Notes: generated by a model not told the origin, from the letters alone. A DNA stretch of 59,829 nt from an uncultured Alphaproteobacteria bacterium (GCA_902600895.1 CACKLF010000007.1:1-59829), one strand, 5' to 3'. Numbered from the stretch's first letter, positions 37,092-46,150 are shown. Translations and numbers: made by a program.

Positions 37092-37229
37092 ATGAAAAAA
37101 TCTCATTTGCCTCAGAAAATCTGTGTATGCTGTGGCCGTCCTTTCACCTGGAGGAAAAAATGGCAAAAGGTATGGAATGAGGTCAAATATTGTTCAAAGA
37201 GGTGTCAGTCGAAAAAAGGTTACGGCTAA
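37092..37229 (+). CDS. DUF2256 mini zinc-ribbon protein
   Basis: 45 residues: 'KICVCCGRPFTWRKKW', then 'WNEVKYCSKRCQ' and a short lysine tail. Two Cys-x-x-Cys-like pairs (CVCC and CSKRC) frame the RPFxWRKKW core that defines DUF2256. The family is known as tiny proteins found next to, or fused to, photolyase/cryptochrome genes in marine and other bacteria, which fits this site. It begins on the base after the stop of the preceding gene. It probably binds zinc; its biochemical role is not known to me. Confidence 0.88.
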   Translation: MKKSHLPQKICVCCGRPFTWRKKWQKVWNEVKYCSKRCQSKKGYG

Positions 37230-37370
37230 AGATTGCAGTTACTTAAATCTGCTTTTTATAAGTAAAGACACTAACGATATTCTTAATGTTGGCATTCAAT
37301 ATTTTAAAATATGCTACTTTGGTATATTAAGTCTAAGCATAAAAAAACTCACTAAGAAAAGGGAAACAGA

Positions 37371-38216
37371 ATGAGTTACCCAACAGATTATAACCCTCCA
37401 AAAGTTTGGAAGTGGGAAGTACCTAGTGGCGGAACTTTCTCTAAAATAAATAAACCCACTTCAGGACCTACCCACAAAAAAAAACTGAACACCGGTATTC
37501 ATCCAATACAGCTATACTCTCAAGGTACACCTAATGGAGTTAAAATAACTATTATGCTTGAAGAGCTATTAACCTTAGGGCACAAGGACGCCGAATATGA
37601 TGCGTGGCTGTGTAAGATTTCTGAGGGAGATCAATTCTCGTCAGGTTTCGTTGATGCAAACCCTAATTCAAAGATACCAACTCTAATTGATACACAAGCT
37701 AACCCCCCGCAACGAGTTTTTGAGTCAGGTGCTATACTTTTATACTTGGCTGAAAAATTTAATGAATTTTTACCAAAAACTTTTTCAGAAAGAACGGAAT
37801 GTCTTTCTTGGTTGTTTTGGCAAATGGGTAGTACACCTTATCTTGGAGGAGGCTTTGGTCATTTTTACAAATATGCACCTGAGAAAATTCAATATGCAAT
37901 CGATCGCTATACTATGGAAACTAAACGTCAGTTAGATGTTTTGAACAAGCGACTAGAGCAATCCAAATTTATTGCATGTTCAGAATATTCAATTGCAGAT
38001 ATAGCTAACTGGTCTTGGTATGGCCAACTTGTGTTAGGGAGACTTTATGGTGCTGGAGATTTTCTTGATGTAAAAAGCTACAAGCATGTGCTTGCATGGG
38101 CGAAATTAATCGATAAAAGAGCCGCAGTAAAACGGGGTCGAAAGGTTAATAGATATTATGGCGATCCTAAAATGCAGGTACCTGAGCGGCACGATGCTTC
38201 AGATTTTGATATATAA
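37371..38216 (+). CDS. yghU: Glutathione S-transferase family protein, YghU/Nu class
   Basis: 281 residues. The long N-terminal extension 'PPKVWKWEVPSGGTFSKIN' followed by 'HPIQLYSQGTPNGVKITIMLEE' is the hallmark of the YghU (Nu-class) group, which binds two glutathiones or a disulfide and reduces organic peroxides or disulfides. The thioredoxin-like half ends with 'VFESGAILLYLAEKF', and the helical C-terminal half has 'SIADIANWSWYGQL'. A GGAAACAG ribosome-binding site precedes the ATG. It converges on pyruvate carboxylase. Confidence 0.92.
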   Translation: MSYPTDYNPPKVWKWEVPSGGTFSKINKPTSGPTHKKKLNTGIHPIQLYSQGTPNGVKITIMLEELLTLGHKDAEYDAWLCKISEGDQFSSGFVDANPNSKIPTLIDTQANPPQRVFESGAILLYLAEKFNEFLPKTFSERTECLSWLFWQMGSTPYLGGGFGHFYKYAPEKIQYAIDRYTMETKRQLDVLNKRLEQSKFIACSEYSIADIANWSWYGQLVLGRLYGAGDFLDVKSYKHVLAWAKLIDKRAAVKRGRKVNRYYGDPKMQVPERHDASDFDI

Positions 38217-38262
38217 GTAAAAGAGAGAGGCACGTTCCAGCATAAAGGCATTATGTTTGTGA

Positions 38263-41200
38263 TCAATCAACTAACTCAATCAAAAGGTCTTTAGCAGAAA
38301 TTTGCTCACCTAGAGTCACAAAAATTTGTTTAACCTTTCCATTTTGACCAGCATGAATGCCAGTTTCCATTTTCATTGCCTCAATATTAATTAGCAAATC
38401 ACCTTTCTTAACTATTTGACCAGGCTTTACAGCTATTGAAACAATAATACCCGCCATGGGTGCAGAGATATGATATGGGTTTGCCGCATCTGCAACACGC
38501 TTTTTCTCTCCAATGGATTTTGACCGATCCTTAACCCTAATGACTCTAGGCTGACCATTCAATTCAAAAAAGACCTTTACTTCACCGTTTTCGTCAGGAT
38601 CACCAATTGCTTGTAATCTAATTTCCAGAATTTTCCCAGGATCAATTTCTGCAGAAATCTCCTCTCCAGGTTGCATACCATAGAAGAAATTTCTGGTAGG
38701 GAGAGTCCTAACTGGACCGTAATTTCTATGGCGCCCCATATAATCAAGGAATACTGTTGGGTACATCAGATAACCAAACAAGTCCTCATCGTCTACCTTC
38801 TTTCCTCTAAGTTCCCTAGATAAATTCTTACGTTTCTCATTCAAATCAACTTTAGGAACATGAATTCCTGGGCGATCAGTTTTTGGTTTTCTACCCTTTA
38901 ATATTTTTTCTGATAAGTTTTTAGGAAACCCACCTGGTGGTTGACCAAGATTACCAGAAAACATATCTATCACACTTTCTGGAAATACTACTTCAACATT
39001 AGAACCTTCAACATCATCTCTAGAAATACCCTGACTAACCATCAGCAAGGCCATATCACCCACTACTTTCGAGGAAGGTGTGACTTTAACTATATCCCCA
39101 AACATAGCATTAACCTCGGCGTAAGCATTTGCAATTTCTGGCCATTTTTCCTCCAAACCCATTGAGCGGGCTTGAGACTTTAAATTTGTGAATTGCCCAC
39201 CAGGCATCCCATGAATAAAAATCTCTGAGGCAGGTGACTGCATACCACTTTCAAATGCTGCATAGTCACTACGAACAGCACTCCAATAAGTATTTATTTC
39301 TCGTATGGCATCTTGGCTTAATTCTGTGTCTCGATAAGTATAACGCAAAGCTTCGACAATGGATCCTAAACAAGGCTGTGATGTACCCCCAGAGAAACTG
39401 TCCATAGCCGCATCAGCTATATCTGCTCCTGCTTCAGAAGCTGCCAAAACTGAAGCACCGCCTAAACCAGAAGTATCGTGAGTATGGAAGTGGACAGGTA
39501 TGCCTACTTCTTCTTTAATCGCTTTTACTAAGGTAGTTGCTGCCATAGGCTTTAAGAGCCCTGCCATATCTTTTATTCCCAAAATATGTGTTCCAGCGGA
39601 TACTAATTCTTTAGCCATATTTACATAGTACTTCAGATCATATTTAGCTTTTTGAGGATCGAGTATGTCACCTGTGTAACAAATACTCGCCTCACACATT
39701 TTACCTGATCCTAATACTGCATCAATTGCTACGCGCATATTCTCAACCCAATTAAGGCTGTCAAAAATTCGAAAAACGTCTATGCCCTGCGATGCTAAAC
39801 TCACAAAGTCTTTTACAATGTTATCTGGATAATTCGTATAACCCACACCATTGCTACCCCTTAGCAACATTTGGGTCATTATATTGGGCACCTTTGACCG
39901 AATATCCCTCAACCTTTGCCAGGGACACTCTTGAAGAAATCGATAAGCCACATCAAAGGTCGCTCCACCCCAACATTCAATACTAAATAATTCAGGCAAT
40001 TTCTTGGAATACGCCTCTGAAATATTTATCATGTCAATGGAACGCATGCGCGTTGCAATCAGTGATTGATGGCCATCTCTCATTGTTGTATCAGTCAGAA
40101 GTAGTCTGTCCTGCTTAAGTATCCATTCTGCAACTGCAATTGGACCATCCTTTTCCAATATTTGTCTAACTCCAGGTTTTATTTCCGTCAAATGCATATC
40201 AGCAAAATCTGGCTTCTCTATTCGGTCTGGTACCTTTCTACCAATAGTCTCTGGATGTTTATTAACAGTAACGTCGGCAATATAATTAAGAACTTTCGTA
40301 CCACGATCTTGCTGTTTGCGAAAAACAAATAGTTCATCTGTCTCATCAATAAATTTGGTAGAGTACCTATTTTCTAAAAACACAGGGTGTTTAAGCAAGT
40401 TCTCTACAAAGGATATATTTGTACTTACTCCTCTAATCCTAAATTCGCGTAATGCTCTATCCATCCTAGCAATTGCCTTCTGAGGTGTTTGAGCCCACGC
40501 TGTCACTTTGACCAATAGCGAGTCATAATAACGACTTATTTCACCTCCAGAATATGCTGTTCCACCATCTAATCGGATTCCCATTCCTGTTGCACTTCTG
40601 AAAGCAGAAATACGACCATGGTCTGGAATGAAGTTATTTTGGGGGTCTTCTGTTGTGACACGCGTTTGAATTGCATGACCATTCAAAACAATTTCTTCCT
40701 GGGTATTTTTGCCAGTTGCTTCAACCAAGGTTTTGCCCTCAGATATAAGAATTTGAGCCTGAACAATGTCAATACCAGAAATTTCTTCCGTAACTGTGTG
40801 CTCAACCTGAATGCGCGGATTAACTTCTATAAAATAAAATTTATCCGTCTCCATATCCATCAAGAACTCTACTGTCCCAGCACATTCATAAGCCACACTT
40901 TTGCAAATGTCGTAGGCCATTGAGCACAACTGGGTCCGTTGTTGAACTGTTAAATATGGAGCAGGAGCACGTTCGATTACTTTTTGACTTCTCCTCTGTA
41001 AAGAGCAATCGCGCTCACCTATATGGTAAACATTTCCATATTTATCCCCCAAAATCTGAACCTCTACATGGCGAGCTTTTGTAATCAATTTTTCAAGATA
41101 GCCGGCACCATTCCCAAAAGCCGACTCAGCTTCGCGTCTTCCCTCACGAACTTTTATTTCAATTTCATCTGGACCAAGTATTTCTCTCATTCCCCTTCCA

Positions 41201-41700
41201 CCTCCACCCCATGATGCTTTCAACATCATGGGATAACCAAGTTTAGAGGCTTGCTTTTTGATGACCGAAATATCATTTCCTAATATTTCAGTGGCTGGTA
41301 TTACCGGGACACCAGCTTGAATAGAAATCTTCCGAGCTGAAGATTTATCACCAAGTATTCTAATAGTTTCAGCCTTTGGTCCAATAAAGGAGATGTCATT
41401 TGAAAGGCAAGCGTCCGCCAAGTCTGGGTTTTCTGATAGAAAACCATAGCCAGGATGGACGGCGTCAGCTCCAGATTTTTTTGCTACTCTAATTACTTCA
41501 TCAATAGAAAGGTATGCTGCAATTGGACCCAACCCCTTTCCCACCTGGTAAGATTCATCCGCTTTTGAACGATGCAAACTTAATTTGTCCTCCTCAGCAA
41601 AAACAGCAACAGTTTTTTTTCCAAGTTCATTCGCAGCGCGAAGAACCCTTATTGCTATTTCACCACGGTTAGCAATTAATATTTTCTTAAATCCAGCCAA
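38263..41700 (-). CDS. pyc: Pyruvate carboxylase
   Basis: 1145 residues in one chain. Biotin carboxylase domain (about 1-455; 'KILIANRGEIAIRVLRAA', 'FIEVNPRIQVEHTVTEEI'), carboxyltransferase domain (about 535-810; 'LLTDTTMRDGHQSL', 'KDMAGLLKPMAA', 'HTHDTSG'), conserved linker, and C-terminal biotin carrier domain with 'EAMKMET' (biotinyl Lys1110). It makes oxaloacetate from pyruvate, bicarbonate and ATP, refilling the TCA cycle during growth on C2/C3 products or lactate. Full length and single-chain as in alphaproteobacteria. Confidence 0.97.
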   Translation of the reverse strand: MAGFKKILIANRGEIAIRVLRAANELGKKTVAVFAEEDKLSLHRSKADESYQVGKGLGPIAAYLSIDEVIRVAKKSGADAVHPGYGFLSENPDLADACLSNDISFIGPKAETIRILGDKSSARKISIQAGVPVIPATEILGNDISVIKKQASKLGYPMMLKASWGGGGRGMREILGPDEIEIKVREGRREAESAFGNGAGYLEKLITKARHVEVQILGDKYGNVYHIGERDCSLQRRSQKVIERAPAPYLTVQQRTQLCSMAYDICKSVAYECAGTVEFLMDMETDKFYFIEVNPRIQVEHTVTEEISGIDIVQAQILISEGKTLVEATGKNTQEEIVLNGHAIQTRVTTEDPQNNFIPDHGRISAFRSATGMGIRLDGGTAYSGGEISRYYDSLLVKVTAWAQTPQKAIARMDRALREFRIRGVSTNISFVENLLKHPVFLENRYSTKFIDETDELFVFRKQQDRGTKVLNYIADVTVNKHPETIGRKVPDRIEKPDFADMHLTEIKPGVRQILEKDGPIAVAEWILKQDRLLLTDTTMRDGHQSLIATRMRSIDMINISEAYSKKLPELFSIECWGGATFDVAYRFLQECPWQRLRDIRSKVPNIMTQMLLRGSNGVGYTNYPDNIVKDFVSLASQGIDVFRIFDSLNWVENMRVAIDAVLGSGKMCEASICYTGDILDPQKAKYDLKYYVNMAKELVSAGTHILGIKDMAGLLKPMAATTLVKAIKEEVGIPVHFHTHDTSGLGGASVLAASEAGADIADAAMDSFSGGTSQPCLGSIVEALRYTYRDTELSQDAIREINTYWSAVRSDYAAFESGMQSPASEIFIHGMPGGQFTNLKSQARSMGLEEKWPEIANAYAEVNAMFGDIVKVTPSSKVVGDMALLMVSQGISRDDVEGSNVEVVFPESVIDMFSGNLGQPPGGFPKNLSEKILKGRKPKTDRPGIHVPKVDLNEKRKNLSRELRGKKVDDEDLFGYLMYPTVFLDYMGRHRNYGPVRTLPTRNFFYGMQPGEEISAEIDPGKILEIRLQAIGDPDENGEVKVFFELNGQPRVIRVKDRSKSIGEKKRVADAANPYHISAPMAGIIVSIAVKPGQIVKKGDLLINIEAMKMETGIHAGQNGKVKQIFVTLGEQISAKDLLIELVD

Positions 41701-41910
41701 AATGAAGCCTTCTCATATTTGAATTTTAGCGTTTACATTAAACCCAATTGAATTTTGTAACAAATATATATTTATGCTTATGTATTAAGACTAGGGAATA
41801 AAAAACAATAGGTGTCTACTCATTTTTTCAAAATATCGTAAAAAACACATCGACATTTGCCTTGGCAACCTTTTGCTACGACCAATTCGATTTATCAAAA
41901 GAGGTAGTAA

Positions 41911-42366
41911 ATGTACAACAGAAAAATAGTACCTGTGAACTTCGAGGTTCCAGAGAAGTATGAAACAGATATGTTTTTGCTTACACCTTTAAATGTAAAT
42001 GATTTAATTCAAGATTATGAAGCCGTAATGGTTAGTGTTACTCATTTGAAAGGTCTTATGGATCAAAGTGACTGGCCAGAAGGGTTAACAATTGAGGATA
42101 ACTTGATTGACCTAGGATGGCATCAAAGAGAGTTTAGTCTCGGTCACTCTTTTGCATATGCTGTCCGAGAAAGAGAAAAAAAAACATATTTGGGTTGTTG
42201 CTATATCTATCCATCAGATAATAGTAAATTTGACGCCCAAGTACATTACTGGATACGTGAAGACAAAGAGCCAGATATTCATGAAACTATACTAGGTGAT
42301 TTATTGCGAGATTGGATCCGAACTACCTGGCCATTTAAAAACGTTGAATTTCCAGGTCGTGGTTGA
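41911..42366 (+). CDS. GNAT-like acetyltransferase-family protein
   Basis: 151 residues. 'FEVPEKYETDMFLLTPLNVNDL' is the usual first strand/helix of GNAT proteins that act on small molecules or protein N-termini; 'YAVREREKKTYLGCCYIYPS' and 'AQVHYWIREDKE' fit the central strands. The pyrophosphate loop (R/Q-x-x-G-x-G/A) is not evident, so activity is doubtful. A GAGG ribosome-binding site precedes the ATG. Its stop is one base from the convergent DCC gene. Confidence 0.6.
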   Translation: MYNRKIVPVNFEVPEKYETDMFLLTPLNVNDLIQDYEAVMVSVTHLKGLMDQSDWPEGLTIEDNLIDLGWHQREFSLGHSFAYAVREREKKTYLGCCYIYPSDNSKFDAQVHYWIREDKEPDIHETILGDLLRDWIRTTWPFKNVEFPGRG

Positions 42367-42367
42367 C

Positions 42368-42745
42368 CTATGTTAGATTGTCATTTTGTAATGACAACTG
42401 ACAATGTGTGGAGCGCTCGAACCGCCAGGAGGCGAAACGGATGTAAAGAAAGTCGGCAACGAAATAAAGAATCTTAAACTTCAAAAGTTTAGATAAGATT
42501 TTCCAACGCGGCAGCTGCTCCCAAATAACCTGGAAGGACCTCACTCCCGTATGCGTAGATCCATTTTTGTCGATGACATGCAAATATTTTAGGGCATCAA
42601 TAACATTTATGTTGTGGGCCTCTAAGGCTTGTGGATTTTTGGCGATATCGACCCAAAAAAAAATGCCTTCTGGAGCAATGCTTTTATAATGCGCGATCTC
42701 TCGTGAACATAAGCCACATAAACCATCGTAAAACACGGTTACCAA
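42368..42745 (-). CDS. DCC-family (DUF393) thiol-disulfide oxidoreductase-like protein
   Basis: 125 residues. 'TVFYDGLCGLCSREIAHYK' contains the Asp-x-x-Cys-x-x-Cys that names the DCC family; 'GSTHTGVRSFQVIWEQLP' and the C-terminal 'YIRFASWRFER' are also typical. Members are small thioredoxin-like proteins of unclear role. Its coding strand lies 13 bases after the small Cys-rich gene, so the two are probably co-transcribed. Confidence 0.85.
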   Translation of the reverse strand: MVTVFYDGLCGLCSREIAHYKSIAPEGIFFWVDIAKNPQALEAHNINVIDALKYLHVIDKNGSTHTGVRSFQVIWEQLPRWKILSKLLKFKILYFVADFLYIRFASWRFERSTHCQLSLQNDNLT

Positions 42746-42758
42746 ACTATTCTCCTAA

Positions 42759-42950
42759 TCAGTTGCCATTCAAGAATTTGCCACACCAATCATGCTGTTT
42801 AACCACTGGCCATGATGCTTCACCTTTATCAGAAAGAACTTTTGGTGTATCGTATCTACAAAATCCAAATCTTTCAGCTTGGTGTGGTTTTTTATTTGGT
42901 GAGCTTTCATCAAAAAAATTACAGGTAAAACACGATTTTTCTCGCAACAT
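42759..42950 (-). CDS. Small four-cysteine protein, probable zinc binder
   Basis: 63 residues: 'SCFTCNFFDE', 'RFGFCRYDTPKVL' and 'WPVVKQHDWCGKF' give a Cys-x2-Cys...Cys...Cys arrangement with a WP...DWCG ending. I recall similar short uncharacterised proteins in alphaproteobacteria. The Cys spacing suggests zinc or a redox role, and its DCC neighbour favours thiol chemistry. Function unknown. Confidence 0.65.
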   Translation of the reverse strand: MLREKSCFTCNFFDESSPNKKPHQAERFGFCRYDTPKVLSDKGEASWPVVKQHDWCGKFLNGN

Positions 42951-43127
42951 AGAGTTTCCTTTCAGTTAGACGTGCCTAACAAGTAATGGTCACTTTAAGA
43001 TTTTCAACCCATTATTTTAACAATAGTGTAAATATTTAGCCTCGATCCATTTTTCGTTAACAATCAGAGCTATTGAAATACTGAAAATTAAGTTTACATC
43101 TCATTGTGATTTACACCAGAGGAATTC

Positions 43128-43589
43128 ATGCGATTTTGTATCAAACATGTCAGTTTTATAGTATCAATTGCTTTTTTTGTGTCTAACTCAGGGAATGCGG
43201 CCGGGGACTACAACACTGTAGATGTGTATGGGTCAGTACCTTTTAAAAATGCAACTGATTTAATAAAGGCCAAAAATTTTGTAGCTGCTGAATCAATTTT
43301 GCGATTAGAAAGCATCAAAGACAGCAACAATCCGGATGTTTGGAATTTATTGGGATTTACATCAAGAAAAATCGGAAAGTATGATCAGGCAGAAGAAGCT
43401 TATCGCAGAGCACTTAAATTAGACCCCAAGCACAAAAAAGCTCTAGAGTATATGGGAGAGATGTATTTAACGCTTGGTGATCTGAAAAAAGCCAAAGAGT
43501 TATTAGATAAACTCAAAGAAATTTGTCCCAATAGGTGTGAAGAGCTCGATATGCTTGAAGTGCGTTACCTTGAAACTATGTCAAACTAG
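43128..43589 (+). CDS. Exported TPR-repeat protein
   Basis: 153 residues with an N-terminal signal peptide (about 1-25, ending 'SNSGNAA'). Two to three tetratricopeptide repeats follow at about 60-140 ('PDVWNLLGFTSRKIGKYDQAEEAYRRAL' region, 'KALEYMGEMYLTLGDLKKA'). It is probably a periplasmic scaffold. A GAGG precedes the ATG. The PsiE-like gene follows after a 27-base gap. Confidence 0.82.
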   Translation: MRFCIKHVSFIVSIAFFVSNSGNAAGDYNTVDVYGSVPFKNATDLIKAKNFVAAESILRLESIKDSNNPDVWNLLGFTSRKIGKYDQAEEAYRRALKLDPKHKKALEYMGEMYLTLGDLKKAKELLDKLKEICPNRCEELDMLEVRYLETMSN

Positions 43590-43616
43590 TAGCACTAGAA
43601 TTTTATAGGGTGGATC

Positions 43617-44000
43617 ATTATAGATAATACAATCAAATACGTAGAAAAATTTCTGTTAGTTCTAATTGCAGCAGCTACGGTGTTTGCAACCTGCCAAGAA
43701 ATATGGATACTGATAGAGTTGCGCAGGGTAGAGTTAGCTGACCTACTTCTTCTATTCATTTATACAGAAGTCTTAGGTATGATAGGTGTTTTCTATAAAA
43801 GTAGTCGTATTCCCATAACACTTCCCTTGTTCATTGCAATAACTGCGCTTAGTAGGATGATTATATTGCAAGGTAAAGACTCAGATCCAGAAAATCTGCT
43901 TTATGAATCAGGGGCAATTTTATTGTTAGCTTTGGCGTGTCTCGTTATAAGGCATAGAAGCATAAGGGGTATATTCGCTGAAACGGATAAGAATGACTAA
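43617..44000 (+). CDS. PsiE-like membrane protein with a non-standard start codon
   Basis: About 127 residues from the proposed start, four membrane helices, resembling PsiE (phosphate-starvation-inducible E) proteins: 'ELADLLLLFIYTEVLGMIGVFY', 'LPLFIAITALSRMI', 'GAILLLALACLVIRHR'. The first in-frame ATG/GTG/TTG is a GTG at 43680, which would cut into the first membrane helix. The open frame upstream reads 'DNTIKYVEKFLLVLIAAATV', a good start for the family, and GGGTGGA lies just before ATC-ATT-ATA at 43614-43622. I place the start at ATT 43617. The start is uncertain; the gene itself is likely. Confidence 0.65.
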   Translation: MIDNTIKYVEKFLLVLIAAATVFATCQEIWILIELRRVELADLLLLFIYTEVLGMIGVFYKSSRIPITLPLFIAITALSRMIILQGKDSDPENLLYESGAILLLALACLVIRHRSIRGIFAETDKND

Positions 44001-44023
44001 TTGAAATAAAAAGGAAGCCAAAT

Positions 44024-44680
44024 ATGAAAGCTATATTGTTCGGATCAATCGGAACATTAGTGGAGACCTCAGAAATCCAAAGAAACAGTTTTAACCTAGC
44101 ATTCAAAGAATTTGGGCTAAACTGGTATTGGAATACAGCTACTTATTGCAGTCTACTGCAAGAGCCGGGGGGGAAAAAAAGAATAATGAAGTTCTCCGGG
44201 AATAAACTTGCTTCTGATGAGGTGGATCGTCTACATAGTTTAAAGGAAAAATTTTTCCTAGACCTTGTACCCAGAAAATTGAATTTAAGGCCAACAGTAC
44301 CATATGTTTTGGATTTCGCGAAAACCAATCGTATAAAGTTAGGTTTTATAACAACGACTTCACAAAACAATTTGGATGTAATCAAAAATGCAACCAAATC
44401 AGATCTTGATTTTGACAATTTTGAATTGGTAACGAATAATAAAACGGTTAGTTTGCCTAAACCAGACCCAGCAATATACAAACATGCACTCAAAGTAATG
44501 GAATTGAGTAACGATGATGTTGTTGCGATTGAAGATACCCCGGTTAATTATAGGTGTGCTCTGCAAGCGAATATAAAGTGTATCCTCTTTCCAGGTGAAT
44601 ACTCCGAAATCCCAATAGATAATAAATATCAGACATTGACCTATAATCTTATGACAAAAGTTAGCGAAATTTTAGAGTAA
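44024..44680 (+). CDS. HAD-superfamily protein lacking the nucleophilic aspartate
   Basis: 218 residues aligned with the CbbY/phosphoglycolate-phosphatase group. Motif I, normally F-D-x-D-G-T-L, reads 'LFGSIGTLVET' here, so both catalytic Asp residues are Gly7 and Ile9. Motif II (Thr in 'FITTTS'), motif III Lys ('LPKPDPAIYKHAL') and motif IV ('VAIEDTPVNY') are kept. It is therefore probably not a phosphatase by the usual mechanism, though it may still bind a phosphorylated ligand. The same FGSIGTL variant seems familiar from Rhodobacterales proteins. A G7A7 run sits at 44167-44180. Confidence 0.8.
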   Translation: MKAILFGSIGTLVETSEIQRNSFNLAFKEFGLNWYWNTATYCSLLQEPGGKKRIMKFSGNKLASDEVDRLHSLKEKFFLDLVPRKLNLRPTVPYVLDFAKTNRIKLGFITTTSQNNLDVIKNATKSDLDFDNFELVTNNKTVSLPKPDPAIYKHALKVMELSNDDVVAIEDTPVNYRCALQANIKCILFPGEYSEIPIDNKYQTLTYNLMTKVSEILE

Positions 44681-44863
44681 ATTTGCTGCGATGATATTAT
44701 TTGAAACTGTTGTTTTAACCGTAATTACTCTTTCACATTAAATTAGATACCTCTAGGAAGTAGCATTTTTATGAAAGTTTTGCTTATATTTTGCAAGCCT
44801 TTGAGGTAGACTGAAGCTTGGTTTAAAAAAACCGTATAATAAACAAGATCAGTACGGCAGATC

Positions 44864-45991
44864 ATGCAAAAATCCTCTGAATTAGATTTTTCTAAATGCA
44901 CTTTACCCACTGGTGAGAGATCATCTCTTCCGCCAGAATGCTACTGTTCACCCCATATAGCTAAAAAGGAAATAGGCCGTATTTTCAGGAGTTCTTGGAT
45001 TGGTATTGGCCGATCTGATCTTATTAAAAACTCTGGCCATTACGTATGTTTAGATTTTGCTGAGCAGAGTTTAATACTGGTGAGAGATCAAGAAAAAATA
45101 TTGCGTGCTTATGCAAACACTTGTCGGCATAGAGGTGCACGGTTATTAAATGGTGAAGGTAGTCTTAAAGGTATTCGGTGTCCTTTTCATTCGTGGTATT
45201 ATGGACTTTCTGGAAAACTTATAGCGGCACCCCAGATGGAGGAGGCTAAGGCTTTTGATAAGGTTAATTATGGTTTGATTGAGTACAAAACTGAAGAACG
45301 ATTTGGTTTTATCTTTGTTTCATTCAACAAAAAAGTTAGTGATATAGATGAGTATTTATTAGACTTCAAAAAAACTCATTTAGGCTGGCCGATTGAAAAC
45401 TTGGTTTCAATGAGAAGAGTAGAACGGGTTGTAGATTGTAACTGGAAAATGTTTTTAGAGGTCTTCAACGAATACTATCACCTTCCATTTGTTCATCCTA
45501 ACTCCGTGGATAGTATCTATCAGCCTCCCTCAGAACCTGATGAGGTAGCTGGACAATTTGCGACACAGTTTGGTGAAACTACTGGAACAGGGGGGTTACT
45601 TGAAAATGAACAGGATAATGCCCTGCCAGATATGCCTAATTTAAGTGATCAGGCGAAAAAAGGTGTCAGATATACATGGATATTTCCCAACATGACATTT
45701 GCCGCAAACCGTGATGCACTATGGTGCTATGAAGCATATCCACTGGGTTATGACAGATGTAAGGTGGTACAAACTGCATGCTTTCATCCAACATCAATTA
45801 ATCGCAATGACTTTAAATCTAAACTAGAAGCGTACTTACATAGACTTGACGCAGCTTTAGAAGAAGACATTCCCGCATTGGTCAACCAACAGTTAGGCAT
45901 GCAAAATCCTGATGCTATTCAGGGCACATTCCAACCTACTCTTGAGTCAAACTTGGCATCATTCGCACATTGGTACGCAGAAAATTTTTAA
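44864..45991 (+). CDS. Rieske-type oxygenase, alpha subunit (first copy)
   Basis: 375 residues. The N-terminal Rieske domain has the [2Fe-2S] ligands Cys87/His89 ('NTCRHRGARL') and Cys106/His109 ('RCPFHSWYYG'). The C-terminal catalytic domain has 'EVFNEYYHLPFVHP', giving the two His of the mononuclear iron. Length and layout fit the single-component-alpha group that includes glycine betaine, carnitine and stachydrine monooxygenases (CntA, GbcA, Stc2), as well as aromatic oxygenases. The substrate is not decided. No reductase partner is in the window. It lies 344 bases upstream of the ABC importer operon on the same strand. Confidence 0.87.
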   Translation: MQKSSELDFSKCTLPTGERSSLPPECYCSPHIAKKEIGRIFRSSWIGIGRSDLIKNSGHYVCLDFAEQSLILVRDQEKILRAYANTCRHRGARLLNGEGSLKGIRCPFHSWYYGLSGKLIAAPQMEEAKAFDKVNYGLIEYKTEERFGFIFVSFNKKVSDIDEYLLDFKKTHLGWPIENLVSMRRVERVVDCNWKMFLEVFNEYYHLPFVHPNSVDSIYQPPSEPDEVAGQFATQFGETTGTGGLLENEQDNALPDMPNLSDQAKKGVRYTWIFPNMTFAANRDALWCYEAYPLGYDRCKVVQTACFHPTSINRNDFKSKLEAYLHRLDAALEEDIPALVNQQLGMQNPDAIQGTFQPTLESNLASFAHWYAENF

Positions 45992-46150
45992 TTTAAATTG
46001 AAATTTATGTGTTTAACTGTTGTGCAATCGTTTTCTGATTGGCAAAAATCGCTTTATTGAAATAGCGTGAAGATGTATCGGTCATTTAAAGGATTGTTCT
46101 TAGCAAATTCCATAGTAGTCAATAAATTTCAAAGATAGGCCTGTTTTATT

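Noticed and set aside
37123-37374. 83-codon plus-strand open frame
   Set aside because: Overlaps the DUF2256 gene in another frame; the DUF2256 reading matches a known motif and is coupled to the upstream stop.
42631-42969. 112-codon plus-strand open frame
   Set aside because: Overlaps the DCC-family and four-Cys genes on the other strand, both of which have recognisable motifs and good starts.
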